Source: Rhizobiaceae bacterium (GTDB lineage Bacteria; Pseudomonadota; Alphaproteobacteria; Rhizobiales; Rhizobiaceae). From it: a stretch of DNA of 64,000 nucleotides. The position numbers and the translations under genes were made by a program. The stretch spans positions 992,001 to 1,056,000 of the forward strand of contig JAMLJC010000001.1 in assembly GCA_023953845.1 (NCBI GenBank). Direction: 5' to 3'. A model generated the notes under the pieces. It saw only the letters and a list, made by a program, of their open reading frames with translations. It did no database searches and had not been told where the DNA came from. Shown one piece after another: positions 43,199-53,874 of the stretch. Every line of letters starts with the position of its first letter. The first letter of the stretch is position 1.

Positions 43199-43807
43199 AT
43201 GGCCGTCAAGGATGAACCGGTGGTGATAAAGAAATACGCCAATCGCCGGCTCTACAATACTGGTACCAGCACCTATGTGACGCTCGAAGACCTGGCCGAC
43301 ATGGTCAAGAAGGGCGAGGACTTCACCGTCCAGGACGCCAAGACTGGCGACGACATCACCCATCCGGTGCTTACGCAGATCATCTTCGAGCTGGAGAACA
43401 AGGAAGGCCAGAATATGCTGCCGATCCCGTTCCTGCGGCAGCTCATCGCCTTCTACGGCGACCAGATGCAGATGATCGTGCCGAGCTTCCTCGAACAGTC
43501 GATGATCGCCTTCTCCAAGGAACAGGAGCGTTTTCGCGAGCAGATGAAACAGGCCATGGGCAAGTCGCCCATGGAGATGATGAACATGGCCTCGCCGATG
43601 AAGGCGCTGGAAGAGCAGACGCGGCGCAACATCGAGATGTTCCAGAACGCCATGCGCATGTTCACGCCGTTTCCGCCGTCGGGAGGCGCGCGGGAGACGC
43701 CGGCCGATGCGCAGCCGCAGCACGAGGGCGCAGACAAGTCCGACGACCTGCGGCAACTCAAGGACCAGATCGCCGCGATGCAGCGCAAGATCGATTCCAT
43801 GGGGTGA
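43199..43807 (+). CDS. phaR: Polyhydroxyalkanoate synthesis regulator PhaR (AniA)
   Basis: 202 residues from the ATG at 43199, six bases after GGGAGGA. The N-terminal PHB/PHA accumulation DNA-binding domain (IKKYANRRLYNTGTSTYVTL, then EDLADMVKKGEDF) is followed by the PHB_acc region (LPIPFLRQLIAFYGDQM) and a Met- and Gln-rich coiled coil. PhaR represses phasin and carbon-storage genes and is released by binding PHB granules. It is divergent from phbAB. Confidence 0.93.
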   Translation: MAVKDEPVVIKKYANRRLYNTGTSTYVTLEDLADMVKKGEDFTVQDAKTGDDITHPVLTQIIFELENKEGQNMLPIPFLRQLIAFYGDQMQMIVPSFLEQSMIAFSKEQERFREQMKQAMGKSPMEMMNMASPMKALEEQTRRNIEMFQNAMRMFTPFPPSGGARETPADAQPQHEGADKSDDLRQLKDQIAAMQRKIDSMG

Positions 43808-43810
43808 GGA

Positions 43811-43864
43811 GCGTTCGGCGCAGCCGAAAAATCGATCCAGTGGATCGATTTTAGCGACGAACGC
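43811..43864. repeat. Nested palindrome acting as phaR terminator, likely a dispersed repeat
   Basis: An 11-bp perfect stem AAAATCGATCC (43828-43838) and GGATCGATTTT (43842-43852), with a 3-base loop, is enclosed by an outer pair GCGTTCG (43811-43817) and CGAACGC (43858-43864). T tracts on both strands suit a bidirectional terminator between phaR and the convergent MoxR gene. The two-level palindrome resembles dispersed REP-type elements, but no second copy is in this window. Confidence 0.6.
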
Positions 43865-43931
43865 CCGGAGCCATAGCAAGGGCTGGAGCGTCGAAGACCG
43901 CGCGGACTTTAATCCCGCCGCCGAATCCCGC

Positions 43932-44771
43932 CTACCCCTGCCGTCTCGCCATGAAGGCCAGCCTTTCGAACAGGTGCACGTCCTGCTCGTTCTTGAGCAG
44001 GGCTCCGTGCAATTTCGGCAGCATGTTCCGGGGATCGGCGCGCAAATCCTCCGGCGCGATGTCGTCAGCCACGAGCAGCCGTATCCAGTCCAGCGCCTCG
44101 GAGGTTGACGGCTTCTTCTTGAGACCCGGCACGTCGCGGATCTCGTAGAACTGCGTCAAGGCGGCCCGCACCAGATTCTGCTTGATGCCGGGATAGTGGA
44201 CGTCGACGATCTTCTGCAAAGTGTCCGCGTCCGGGAACCGTATATAATGAAAGAAGCAGCGGCGCAGGAAGGCGTCCGGCAGTTCCTTCTCGTTGTTGGA
44301 GGTGATGATGACGATCGGGCGCTGCGCGGCGCGGATCGTCTCGCCGGTCTCGTAGACGAAGAATTCCATCCGATCGAGTTCCTGCAACAGGTCGTTCGGG
44401 AACTCGATGTCGGCCTTGTCGATCTCGTCGATCAGGAGCACGACCTTGCGGTCCGCGGCAAAGGCGTCCCAGAGCTTGCCGCGCTTGATGTAGTTCCGGA
44501 TGTCGTTGAAGCGCTCATCGCCGAGTTGGCTGTCGCGCAGGCGGCTGACGGCATCGTATTCGTAGAGACCCTGCTGGGCCTTCGTCGTTGATTTCACGTG
44601 CCATTCTATGAGGTCGAGCCCCAGCGCCGCGGCCACCTGCCGCGCCAGTTCGGTCTTGCCGGTGCCGGGTTCGCCCTTGACCAGAAGCGGTCGCTCCAGC
44701 GCGATCGCCGCATTGACGGCGACCATCAAATCCTTGTCGGCGACATAGGCCGCCGTTCCTTCGAAGCGCAT
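43932..44771 (-). CDS. MoxR-family AAA+ ATPase
   Basis: 279 residues from the ATG at 44771 (MRFEGTAAYVADKDL); an extension to 44858 has no family similarity. Walker A KGEPGTGKTELAR, Walker B VVLLIDEIDKAD and sensor SNNEKELPDAFLRRCF are intact. MoxR ATPases act as chaperones for metalloenzyme maturation or membrane-associated complexes, usually with a von Willebrand A (CoxE-like) partner encoded directly downstream. Here only the phaR terminator follows, so the partner is not adjacent. Confidence 0.88.
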   Translation of the reverse strand: MRFEGTAAYVADKDLMVAVNAAIALERPLLVKGEPGTGKTELARQVAAALGLDLIEWHVKSTTKAQQGLYEYDAVSRLRDSQLGDERFNDIRNYIKRGKLWDAFAADRKVVLLIDEIDKADIEFPNDLLQELDRMEFFVYETGETIRAAQRPIVIITSNNEKELPDAFLRRCFFHYIRFPDADTLQKIVDVHYPGIKQNLVRAALTQFYEIRDVPGLKKKPSTSEALDWIRLLVADDIAPEDLRADPRNMLPKLHGALLKNEQDVHLFERLAFMARRQG

Positions 44772-44870
44772 ATCGTCTTTCCCGTTGCAGAAGCTGATTA
44801 CGGAGCGCTCGCGGCTGGCGCAAGCCATAGCATCCGGAAAATGGAAGCGGACGGACATGCAAAATGTCCG

Positions 44871-44899
44871 CTGGCGAAGCGCTCCTCCAAGGATTATAT
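44871..44899 (+). promoter_or_regulatory. Candidate promoter of the 6S-like RNA
   Basis: TTATAT at 44894-44899 is a good -10; the hexamer CTGGCG 17 bp upstream (44871-44876) is a weak -35. Transcription would begin near 44906, at the predicted 5' end of the structured RNA. Confidence 0.35.
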
Positions 44900-45060
44900 T
44901 GGGTGTCGACGGTCTGGGCTTCCCGGCAGGCGTAACTTATCCCCGGGGCCTTATCGATCTCTAAGGGAGCTGTCCCTGTCCGGACCCGTGGGTTCGGGCA
45001 TATGGCGCCCACCTACTTTGTAGGTTCCCGGGATCGATCTCTCCACCGGTTGTCTGGATC
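44900..45060 (+). ncRNA. ssrS: Probable 6S RNA
   Basis: The sequence folds as a 6S RNA. A 10-bp apical stem (44977-44986 with 44991-45000, G-U pairs allowed) sits on a lower stem (GGGAGC at 44965 with GCGCCC at 45005). A large internal bubble follows, whose 3' strand holds the small hairpin ACCTAC-TTT-GTAGGT (45011-45025), as in known 6S RNAs. A closing stem pairs TCCCGG (44921) with CCGGGA (45028). 6S RNA binds sigma-70 RNA polymerase by mimicking an open promoter. It lies in the gene-free gap 44772-45102. Ends are approximate; identification is by structure only. Confidence 0.55.
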
Positions 45061-45102
45061 GTCACCTTTGCGGATCACAAGGCCCGTTCTGCGGTCACTC
45101 CC

Positions 45103-45489
45103 TCACGCCTTCACCAGCTTCAGCGCCTTGTCGAATACTTCCAGAACGCGCGAAAGCTCGTGACCGCGCTTCAGTACGGTGCCGCCGGCGGAGATGACCG
45201 AATACGCGCCCTGCTTGCGGGCGAGCGAGGGATTCTTGACGATCTGGAAGAGCGGCGTTTCGCTGGTGCGCCGGAACACGGAAAACACCGCGCGGTCCCG
45301 AAGCTGGTCGATGGCGTAGTCCCGCCATTCGTTCGCGGCCACCATTCGGCCGTAGAGTCTGAGGATCTGATCCAGTTCCCGTCGGTCGAACGACACCGGA
45401 AGCTCGAGCCTCTCTCGGCGGGTCTCGGGGAACGGGATCAATATTGCGGATTCGTCCCTATCCTCCGTACCCCCGCCACGATCTATCAT
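45103..45489 (-). CDS. DUF2794-domain protein
   Basis: 128 residues from the ATG at 45489; the frame continues to 45591 without similarity. The single conserved domain (VSFDRRELDQILRLYGRMVA, then EWRDYAIDQLRDRAVFSVF, GAYSVISAGGTVLKRGHEL) is a small alphaproteobacterial family of unknown function, cytoplasmic, without motifs for catalysis. A short hairpin (ACCCT/AGGGT, 45511-45525) and a GTGACA direct repeat lie just upstream and may be regulatory. Confidence 0.85.
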   Translation of the reverse strand: MIDRGGGTEDRDESAILIPFPETRRERLELPVSFDRRELDQILRLYGRMVAANEWRDYAIDQLRDRAVFSVFRRTSETPLFQIVKNPSLARKQGAYSVISAGGTVLKRGHELSRVLEVFDKALKLVKA

Positions 45490-45649
45490 CGGCAAAAAGT
45501 CCTTGTGACAACCCTGTGACAGGGTGAAGTGATCCGCTGGCAATTGCAAGCGCCAAGGCGTGACGTGAGTCGCGATCACGTCCAGTAACATTTGGAAACA
45601 TTTCGTAGGAATTGGTGAACCGCCGCCACATTGCTGCCGCGATTTATCC

Positions 45650-45841
45650 TACCTCAAGCCGCAATGTCCGACGAACTTACCCTCGTTGCCTGAGACGGTT
45701 CGGTCCGGCACCGGCTCGTAAACCCCAAGCCCCCCGCCCACGGGTCTGCGTCGGATCGAACCAACCTCGGTCTCGAAAAGGGACCGGGAGCGACGATCCC
45801 AAAGTCTTGGCCGGTGTCAGCATGGCTGACGCCGGCTTTTT
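45650..45841 (+). ncRNA. Candidate small RNA ending in a strong terminator
   Basis: No plus-strand protein gene lies between phaR and 49778 that could use the perfect intrinsic terminator at 45810-45841, so a plus-strand transcript must start in the gap 45490-45851. Upstream of the terminator are a 7-bp hairpin (CTCGGTC 45766-45772 with GACCGGG 45782-45788) and a C-rich single-stranded stretch (45723-45739) that could pair with Shine-Dalgarno sequences. The 5' end is not determined and no clear promoter was found. Confidence 0.4.
45810..45841 (+). terminator. Rho-independent terminator (plus strand)
   Basis: A 12-bp stem (GCCGGTGTCAGC 45810-45821 with GCTGACGCCGGC 45825-45836, one G-U pair), loop ATG, then TTTTT at 45837-45841. 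The T tract is only on the plus strand, so it does not serve the minus-strand DUF1223 gene ending at 45852. Confidence 0.85.
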
Positions 45842-45851
45842 CGTTCGCGGG

Positions 45852-46655
45852 TCAGTTCTGCATCTCGCGCACGATCGCAGCGCCGAGTATGGCCCCCGGC
45901 GAACCGTCGGCATTCACCGATTGCAGCAGCACCGCGCATCCGCCGGCGCCCTTCCTGGCGATCTCGCGCATCGGCAACTCGAAACTGGTCGACTTGCCAT
46001 GCCACATGCCGGCAATCTGTATGCCAGTCACGGCGTTCCAGTAGGTTACGGTCTTGCCGGTGTTTTCGCCGCGATCGATCTGGATCGGCGTCGGGGGATC
46101 GAAATAGACGATCACCACCTCGGCCTCGTTCGGCCGCTCGCTCGCCGCGTCGGCCTCGATCATCAGGCTGGAGCCCCGGCGGCTCGCCTTTACCTCGACG
46201 CTCAGCCCTTCCGGCGTGCCTTTCAGTTCGTCAAGCACCTTGTCGATGTCGATGCGGCTGGCTCCGTTGACGTGCCTGCGCCCGTTGATGACGGCCTGCG
46301 GCGTGTAGACGGACTGCGCCTTGAAGGCTTTCATATATTCGTACTGCCGGGCGGTGTTCTCGGCCGTCGCAAAAGTGTCCTTCCAGCCGAGATAGTCCCA
46401 GTAGTCGACGTGATAGGCGAGCGCCACGACATCGCCCTGCTCGACCATGTCGGAAAGCACGCGGTCGGCCGGCGGGCAAGAACTGCAGCCCTGGCTGGTG
46501 AAAAGCTCGATGACGCCGCGCGGCGCGCCCGGTTTTTCTTCCGCGCTCGCGGGGCCTACCAAGAGAACACCCGCCGCTGCGGCGAGCGCAGTCATAGCCG
46601 ATCTGGAGGCTCCGGGCGCGCACAGAGCGCGCGCGATAAGGCCGCGAATATTCAT
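45852..46655 (-). CDS. DUF1223 family secreted thioredoxin-like protein
   Basis: 267 residues. A signal peptide (TALAAAAGVLLVGPASA) with cleavage after ASA near 38 sends it to the periplasm. The mature N-terminus IELFTSQGCSSCPPADRVL has a CSSC redox-like motif of thioredoxin fold, followed by HVDYWDYLGWKD and TPQAVINGR (cis-proline-like TPQ). DUF1223 proteins are common in alphaproteobacteria and probably act as disulfide oxidoreductases; no function is proven. It follows acnA on the same strand after a hairpin, so is probably its own unit. Confidence 0.87.
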   Translation of the reverse strand: MNIRGLIARALCAPGASRSAMTALAAAAGVLLVGPASAEEKPGAPRGVIELFTSQGCSSCPPADRVLSDMVEQGDVVALAYHVDYWDYLGWKDTFATAENTARQYEYMKAFKAQSVYTPQAVINGRRHVNGASRIDIDKVLDELKGTPEGLSVEVKASRRGSSLMIEADAASERPNEAEVVIVYFDPPTPIQIDRGENTGKTVTYWNAVTGIQIAGMWHGKSTSFELPMREIARKGAGGCAVLLQSVNADGSPGAILGAAIVREMQN

Positions 46656-46779
46656 GACGAAAGTCAGCTCTCCGGGTTCCTGCCCGGCATTTTTCTTCCT
46701 AGCAGCCGAAGGTTTGTCAGAGCCCGGACGCGATGAAAAGTCACGTTAGGGTGAGACAAAGTCACAATGATCGGAAATC

Positions 46780-46809
46780 GGCCGGCGGTTGCAGAAGCAT
46801 CCGCCGGCC
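46780..46809 (-). terminator. GC-rich hairpin after acnA
   Basis: GGCCGGCGG (46780-46788) and CCGCCGGCC (46801-46809) form a perfect 9-bp stem 13 bp beyond the acnA stop. The minus-strand tail is GATTTCC, with a weak T tract, so termination may be only partial. Confidence 0.55.
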
Positions 46810-46821
46810 ATATTCTGAGGG

Positions 46822-49524
<2,703 letters not shown>

Positions 49525-49777
49525 TCTGGTCTGTTCTGCCTAAGCGGGAACGGACTCCTGGGCATGCAATCACGCGCTAGGTGCGGGTACGGCCATTTCC
49601 GCTGTCCGCTCCCGAGCAGCCGGACAATCGGGCCCAAGCCCTTTTCCCCGGTGCTGTTCGGTGGCCACGCCGACCGCTGGCATGGTGTCCCAGCCTATAG
49701 AGAATTTCCTGGAATAGTTCTAGACGGTGGGAAGGCAATTTTGCTGCGGCGCAACGCGCAGGCGGAACAGGACAAGT

Positions 49778-50392
49778 ATGCGGCTGGTCGCCGAAAATCT
49801 GGCGGGAGAGCGAGGTGGCGAGCTGATATTCTCGGGTATCAGCTTCACGCTTGGGGCGGGCGAGACACTGATCGTTACCGGCCCCAATGGGGCGGGCAAA
49901 TCGACGCTGCTGCGGGTGATCGCCGGTTTGCTTCCGGTGGCGGCCGGAAACATAGAAATTCCGGACGGTGGCGAGGCATGGCCGGCGCCCGCCGCGGCAT
50001 GCCACTATCTCGGTCATCAGAATGCGATGAAGACGGCGCTCACCGTGCGCGAGAATCTCGAATTCTGGCGGAGTTTCAACGGCGAGCCGCGATTGGGCAT
50101 ATCGGACGCTCTGGCGGAAGTAGGTCTGGCGAGCATCACGCACCTTCCTTTCGGCTACCTCTCGACCGGCCAGAAACGCCGCGTTTCGCTTGCCAAGCTG
50201 CTGGTCAGCCATCGTCCGATATGGCTGATGGACGAGCCCACCGCGGGCCTCGACAAGGCATCCGAAGCAAGGGTCGGCGAACTCATCGCCCGGCATTGCG
50301 GCGCCGGCGGCATCGTGCTGGCCGCGACGCATCTGCCGCTGGGCGTGGAGGATGCGAAGGAACTGAGATTGGGGGCCGCTTCCGGATGCTAG
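49778..50392 (+). CDS. ccmA: Heme exporter ATP-binding protein CcmA
   Basis: 204 residues from the ATG at 49778. Walker A GPNGAGKSTLLR, signature-like LSTGQKRRVSLAKLL (Ser-Thr-Gly-Gln, usual in CcmA) and Walker B IWLMDEPTAGLD. With CcmB, C and D it releases heme-loaded CcmE during cytochrome c maturation (system I). It overlaps ccmB by seven bases. Confidence 0.93.
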   Translation: MRLVAENLAGERGGELIFSGISFTLGAGETLIVTGPNGAGKSTLLRVIAGLLPVAAGNIEIPDGGEAWPAPAAACHYLGHQNAMKTALTVRENLEFWRSFNGEPRLGISDALAEVGLASITHLPFGYLSTGQKRRVSLAKLLVSHRPIWLMDEPTAGLDKASEARVGELIARHCGAGGIVLAATHLPLGVEDAKELRLGAASGC

Positions 50393-51051
50393 CCCTTTTC
50401 CTTCGCGACCTGCGCCTGGGTTTTCGCGCCGGTGGCGGGGCGCTGATCGGCATGTTGTTCTTTCTCGCCGTGGTCGCAACCATTCCCTTCGGCATCGGGC
50501 CGGACCTCAATCTGCTCGCGCGCATCGGGCCTGCCATCCTCTGGATCGGCGCATTGCTCGCCTCGCTGCTCGGCCTCGACCGGCTATTTCAGGCGGACCG
50601 CGAGGACGGCTCGCTGGATTTGCTGATCCTCGCTGCCGACAGGCATATGCTGCCGCTGACCGTGCTCGCCAAATGTCTCGCCCACTGGACGGCGATGGCC
50701 TTGCCGCTCGTCGTCGCCGCGCCCTTGTTCGGGCTTCTGATGAACATGGAACCGCTCGGCATCGGCGCCACCACGCTAACCCTTCTGATCGGCACGCCCG
50801 CGATCACCTTCGTCGGCGCCGCGGGTGCGGCGGTTGCCGTGGCCCTGCCGCGCGGCGGACTGCTGATCTCCGTGCTCATCCTGCCGCTGGTGGTGCCGGT
50901 GCTCATTTTCGGCGTATCTGCAAGCTATGGCGCGGTTGCCGATCCCCAGCCTTTCCTGCAGCCTTTCCTGATGCTCTCGGCGCTGACGCTGGTGCTGGCC
51001 GTCATCGGGCCTGTCGCCGCGGCCGCGGCGCTGAGATGGTCGGCGGACTGA
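50386..51051 (+). CDS. ccmB: Heme exporter membrane protein CcmB
   Basis: 221 residues from the ATG at 50386. Six membrane helices, beginning LGFRAGGGALIGMLFFLAV, and the conserved LDRLFQADREDGSLDLL cytoplasmic loop. The frame is open upstream to 49513, but that part is antisense or out of family. Membrane partner of CcmA; all ccm genes here are on the plus strand. Confidence 0.92.
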   Translation: MLALFLRDLRLGFRAGGGALIGMLFFLAVVATIPFGIGPDLNLLARIGPAILWIGALLASLLGLDRLFQADREDGSLDLLILAADRHMLPLTVLAKCLAHWTAMALPLVVAAPLFGLLMNMEPLGIGATTLTLLIGTPAITFVGAAGAAVAVALPRGGLLISVLILPLVVPVLIFGVSASYGAVADPQPFLQPFLMLSALTLVLAVIGPVAAAAALRWSAD

Positions 51052-51130
51052 CGCGCGTCACGAAAAGCTGACGCCGCCGTATGATCTGTGTCAATTGCAG
51101 ACCGCCATGCCGCGTTCTATGTAGGCGATC

Positions 51131-51895
51131 ATGAGCGACGCCGCTTCCATACCGGCCAGAAGCTGGACAGACATCGCCAATCCGACGCGTTTCGTGGCGC
51201 TGGCGGATCGCATCATTCCATGGCTGGCGGGCCTTGCTGCGTTGGCGCTGGCGGCCGGAGTCTATATATCCTTCGCGGCGCCCGAGGATTACCAGCAGGG
51301 CATCACCGTCCGCATCATGTATATCCATGTGCCGTTCGCCTGGATTGCGATGATGTGCTATTCGATCATGGCGGTCGCGGCGCTCGGCACGCTGGTCTGG
51401 CGGCATCCGCTGGCCGACGTGTCGCTCAAGGCCGCGGCACCGATCGGCGCCGTCTTCACCGCCCTGTCGCTTCTCACCGGCTCGATCTGGGGCAAGCCCA
51501 TGTGGGGCACCTGGTGGGTCTGGGACGCGCGGCTGACCTCCGTCTTCATTCTCTTCGTGATGTATCTCGGCCTGATCGCGCTGACACGGGCGCTGGACGA
51601 TCCGGCGCGCTCCGCGCGGGCGGCGGCCGTCATCACGCTGGTGGGATTCGTGAACATCCCGATCATCAAATTCTCGGTGGAGTGGTGGAATACGCTGCAC
51701 CAGCCGGCCTCGGTGATGCGGCTCGACGGGCCGACGATCCATTCCAGCCTGCTGTGGCCGCTGCTCGTCATGGCGCTCGGTTTCACGCTACTTTTCTTCA
51801 CGCTGCATCTCGCCGCCATGCGGACGGAGATCTGGCGCCGCCGGGTCGCGGCCATGCAGCGGGTCGCGGCGCGGCGCGCGGAGCATGGCGCATGA
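51131..51895 (+). CDS. ccmC: Heme exporter/heme-handling protein CcmC
   Basis: 254 residues with six membrane helices and the tryptophan-rich heme-handling motif WGTWWVWDARLTS. Conserved His in MYIHVPFAW and in the following periplasmic loop (IHSSLLWPLL) serve as heme ligands. CcmC passes heme to CcmE. The stop overlaps the ccmD start (ATGA). Confidence 0.94.
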   Translation: MSDAASIPARSWTDIANPTRFVALADRIIPWLAGLAALALAAGVYISFAAPEDYQQGITVRIMYIHVPFAWIAMMCYSIMAVAALGTLVWRHPLADVSLKAAAPIGAVFTALSLLTGSIWGKPMWGTWWVWDARLTSVFILFVMYLGLIALTRALDDPARSARAAAVITLVGFVNIPIIKFSVEWWNTLHQPASVMRLDGPTIHSSLLWPLLVMALGFTLLFFTLHLAAMRTEIWRRRVAAMQRVAARRAEHGA

Positions 51896-52056
51896 GCGCC
51901 CACGGCCTCTATGTGATGGCCGCCTATGGCCTTTCGGCGCTTGCGCTCCTGATCACGATCGGATGGATCGTGATCGATCACAGGGGCCGCCGGCGCGATC
52001 TCGCGGAACTGGAAGCACGCGGCATCCGCCGCCGCTCGGACGCCGCGCAGCCATGA
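51892..52056 (+). CDS. ccmD: Heme exporter protein CcmD
   Basis: 54 residues, one membrane helix (GLYVMAAYGLSALALLITIGW) and a basic, charged cytoplasmic tail. Small size and place between ccmC and ccmG identify it. It is needed for release of holo-CcmE from CcmC. It overlaps its neighbours on both sides by ATGA. Confidence 0.9.
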   Translation: MSAHGLYVMAAYGLSALALLITIGWIVIDHRGRRRDLAELEARGIRRRSDAAQP

Positions 52057-52643
52057 GCGCGGACACAAACGTACCCGAGGCTTCGGCGTCCCCGCGCCGC
52101 CGCGTTTTTCTGGTGCTGCTGCCGCTGCTGATCTTCGCCGGTCTCACGGCTATCTTTCTGGCGCAGCTTCTTTCCGGCCGCGATATTTCCGTCGTTCCCT
52201 CGGCTCTGATCGGTCAGGCCGCGCCCGTGACCGAACTGCCTCCGCTGGAAGGCACGAACCTGCCGGGCCTTTCCTCGGCCGATTTCGGCGGCAAGGTCAC
52301 GCTGGTCAATGTCTGGGCATCCTGGTGCGCTCCATGCCGCGAGGAGCATCCGGTTCTGCTCGGCCTCTCGCAGGATGGACGTTTCGGCATCACCGGACTG
52401 AACTACAAGGACAAGCCGGAAAATGCGCGGCGCTTCCTTGGCGATCTCGGCAATCCCTACGGCGCGATCGGTGTCGATGAAACGGGCCGCGCCGCCATCG
52501 ACTGGGGCGTCTATGGCGTGCCGGAAACCTATGTCGTCGGCCGCGACAGCAAAATCCTCCACCGTCATGTCGGACCGTTGAGTCCCCAGGCGGTCGCAAC
52601 GGAGTTGATGCCGGTCATCGAAAAGGCGCTGGCCGCGAAATGA
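52053..52643 (+). CDS. ccmG: Thiol:disulfide oxidoreductase CcmG/DsbE
   Basis: 196 residues. An N-terminal membrane anchor (RRVFLVLLPLLIFAGLTAIFL) leads to a periplasmic thioredoxin domain with WASWCAPCREEHP and the cis-Pro region GVPETYVV. It reduces apocytochrome c cysteines before heme attachment. Last gene of ccmABCDG; ccmE, F and H are not in this window. It converges with the kinase gene at 52656. Confidence 0.92.
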   Translation: MSADTNVPEASASPRRRVFLVLLPLLIFAGLTAIFLAQLLSGRDISVVPSALIGQAAPVTELPPLEGTNLPGLSSADFGGKVTLVNVWASWCAPCREEHPVLLGLSQDGRFGITGLNYKDKPENARRFLGDLGNPYGAIGVDETGRAAIDWGVYGVPETYVVGRDSKILHRHVGPLSPQAVATELMPVIEKALAAK

Positions 52644-52655
52644 CGGCGGATGCGC

Positions 52656-53834
52656 TCAGGCCAGCCGGTCGTCGGCCACCGGCTGGACGATCGCATGTTC
52701 ACAGGGCGCCGTCAGCGTCCATCTGAGATGCCCCGGCACACGCTCAAGCGTCGCCTTGCCGCTCAGCGACTGCGGTGCGACACGTTGCAGCACCACGCTG
52801 CCGAATCCCGACCGTGGTGAACCCGTATCCGCCTGCGCCACGGAGGTTTCGTCCCAGACCAGTTCCATCTGCGGCTCGCGGGCGTCGTCCGCGACGATGC
52901 GCCAGTCGATATTGATCTGGCCGGCATTCTCCGACAGCGCGCCGAACTTCGACGAATTGGTGCCGAGTTCGTGGAAGGCCATTCCGAGATGCTGGACCGC
53001 GGTCGGCAAGAGGGTCAGCAGAGGTCCCGACAAGGAAATGCGGGACTCATGGCCGAAAGGTCGCAAATGCTCCTGGATGAGATCGAAAAGACTGGTGCCC
53101 GACCATTCGGACGTGACCAGCAGATCATGCGAACGGGACAGCGCCATGATGCGGTCACGGATATGATCCTCGAATTCGCGCGGGTCCTTCGATCGCTTGC
53201 TGGTCTCGCGCACCATCGACAGGATCACCGCGAACTGGTTCTTCACGCGATGGTTGACTTCGCGCATCAGCGTCTTGATGCGGCGTTCGCTCTCCTTGGC
53301 GGCCGTGATGTCGCGCGCGATCTTTGAGGCGCCGATGATCTCGCCATGCCGGTTGCGGATCGGCGAGACGGTCAGCGAAACCGGAACGAGCGTACCGTCC
53401 TTCCGCCGTCTCGTGGTCTCGTAGCTCGCGACACGCTCGCCCCGCCGGACGCGGTCTATGATGTCCGTTTCCTCGCCCTGCAAGCCTGGCGGGATGAGCA
53501 GCAGAATGGAATTGCCGATCATTTCCTCGGCGGTATAGCCGAACAGCTGTTCCGCGGCGCGGTTCCAGTCGGTGACGATGCTGTTGAGGTCTTTTGCGAC
53601 GATCGCATCGAAAGAGGAGTCGATGATCGCCGCCAAACGGCCGTCCGCGTCGTATTCGGGTGCTTGCGGAACGCCGCTGACCTCGCCCTTGCGTTCCCCT
53701 TGTGACAACTCGCTTCTCCGGCGGCTTCTGTTTTGCCATGCAGCGGCACAGCGTCCGCAGCTCACCAACAGGTTAGCGTTCGTTCGGTTCCCGGTATACC
53801 GATTTGCGACCGAAAGGCCGCTGAAATCCCGCAA
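52656..53834 (-). CDS. PAS domain HWE/HisKA_2-type sensor histidine kinase
   Basis: 392 residues if the ATG at 53834 is used; conserved sequence only starts near residue 60, and a TTG at codon 43 is an alternative start. A PAS domain (ADGRLAAIIDSSFDAIV to DITAAKES, about 63-182) precedes the phosphoacceptor box MREVNHRVKNQ (His195) and the ATP-binding HELGTNSSKFGALS. No membrane segments, so it is cytosolic. This class feeds general stress or light signalling; no response regulator gene is adjacent. It lies 40 bp downstream of mucR on the same strand. Confidence 0.85.
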   Translation of the reverse strand: MRDFSGLSVANRYTGNRTNANLLVSCGRCAAAWQNRSRRRSELSQGERKGEVSGVPQAPEYDADGRLAAIIDSSFDAIVAKDLNSIVTDWNRAAEQLFGYTAEEMIGNSILLLIPPGLQGEETDIIDRVRRGERVASYETTRRRKDGTLVPVSLTVSPIRNRHGEIIGASKIARDITAAKESERRIKTLMREVNHRVKNQFAVILSMVRETSKRSKDPREFEDHIRDRIMALSRSHDLLVTSEWSGTSLFDLIQEHLRPFGHESRISLSGPLLTLLPTAVQHLGMAFHELGTNSSKFGALSENAGQINIDWRIVADDAREPQMELVWDETSVAQADTGSPRSGFGSVVLQRVAPQSLSGKATLERVPGHLRWTLTAPCEHAIVQPVADDRLA

Positions 53835-53874
53835 ATTGCTCAGATAGCGCGCAAAAACCCCACGCCAACCGGAT

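Noticed and set aside
42938..43879. N-terminal extension of phbA across phaR
   Set aside because: The thiolase has its own GGAG and ATG at 42937; the extension is antisense to conserved phaR.
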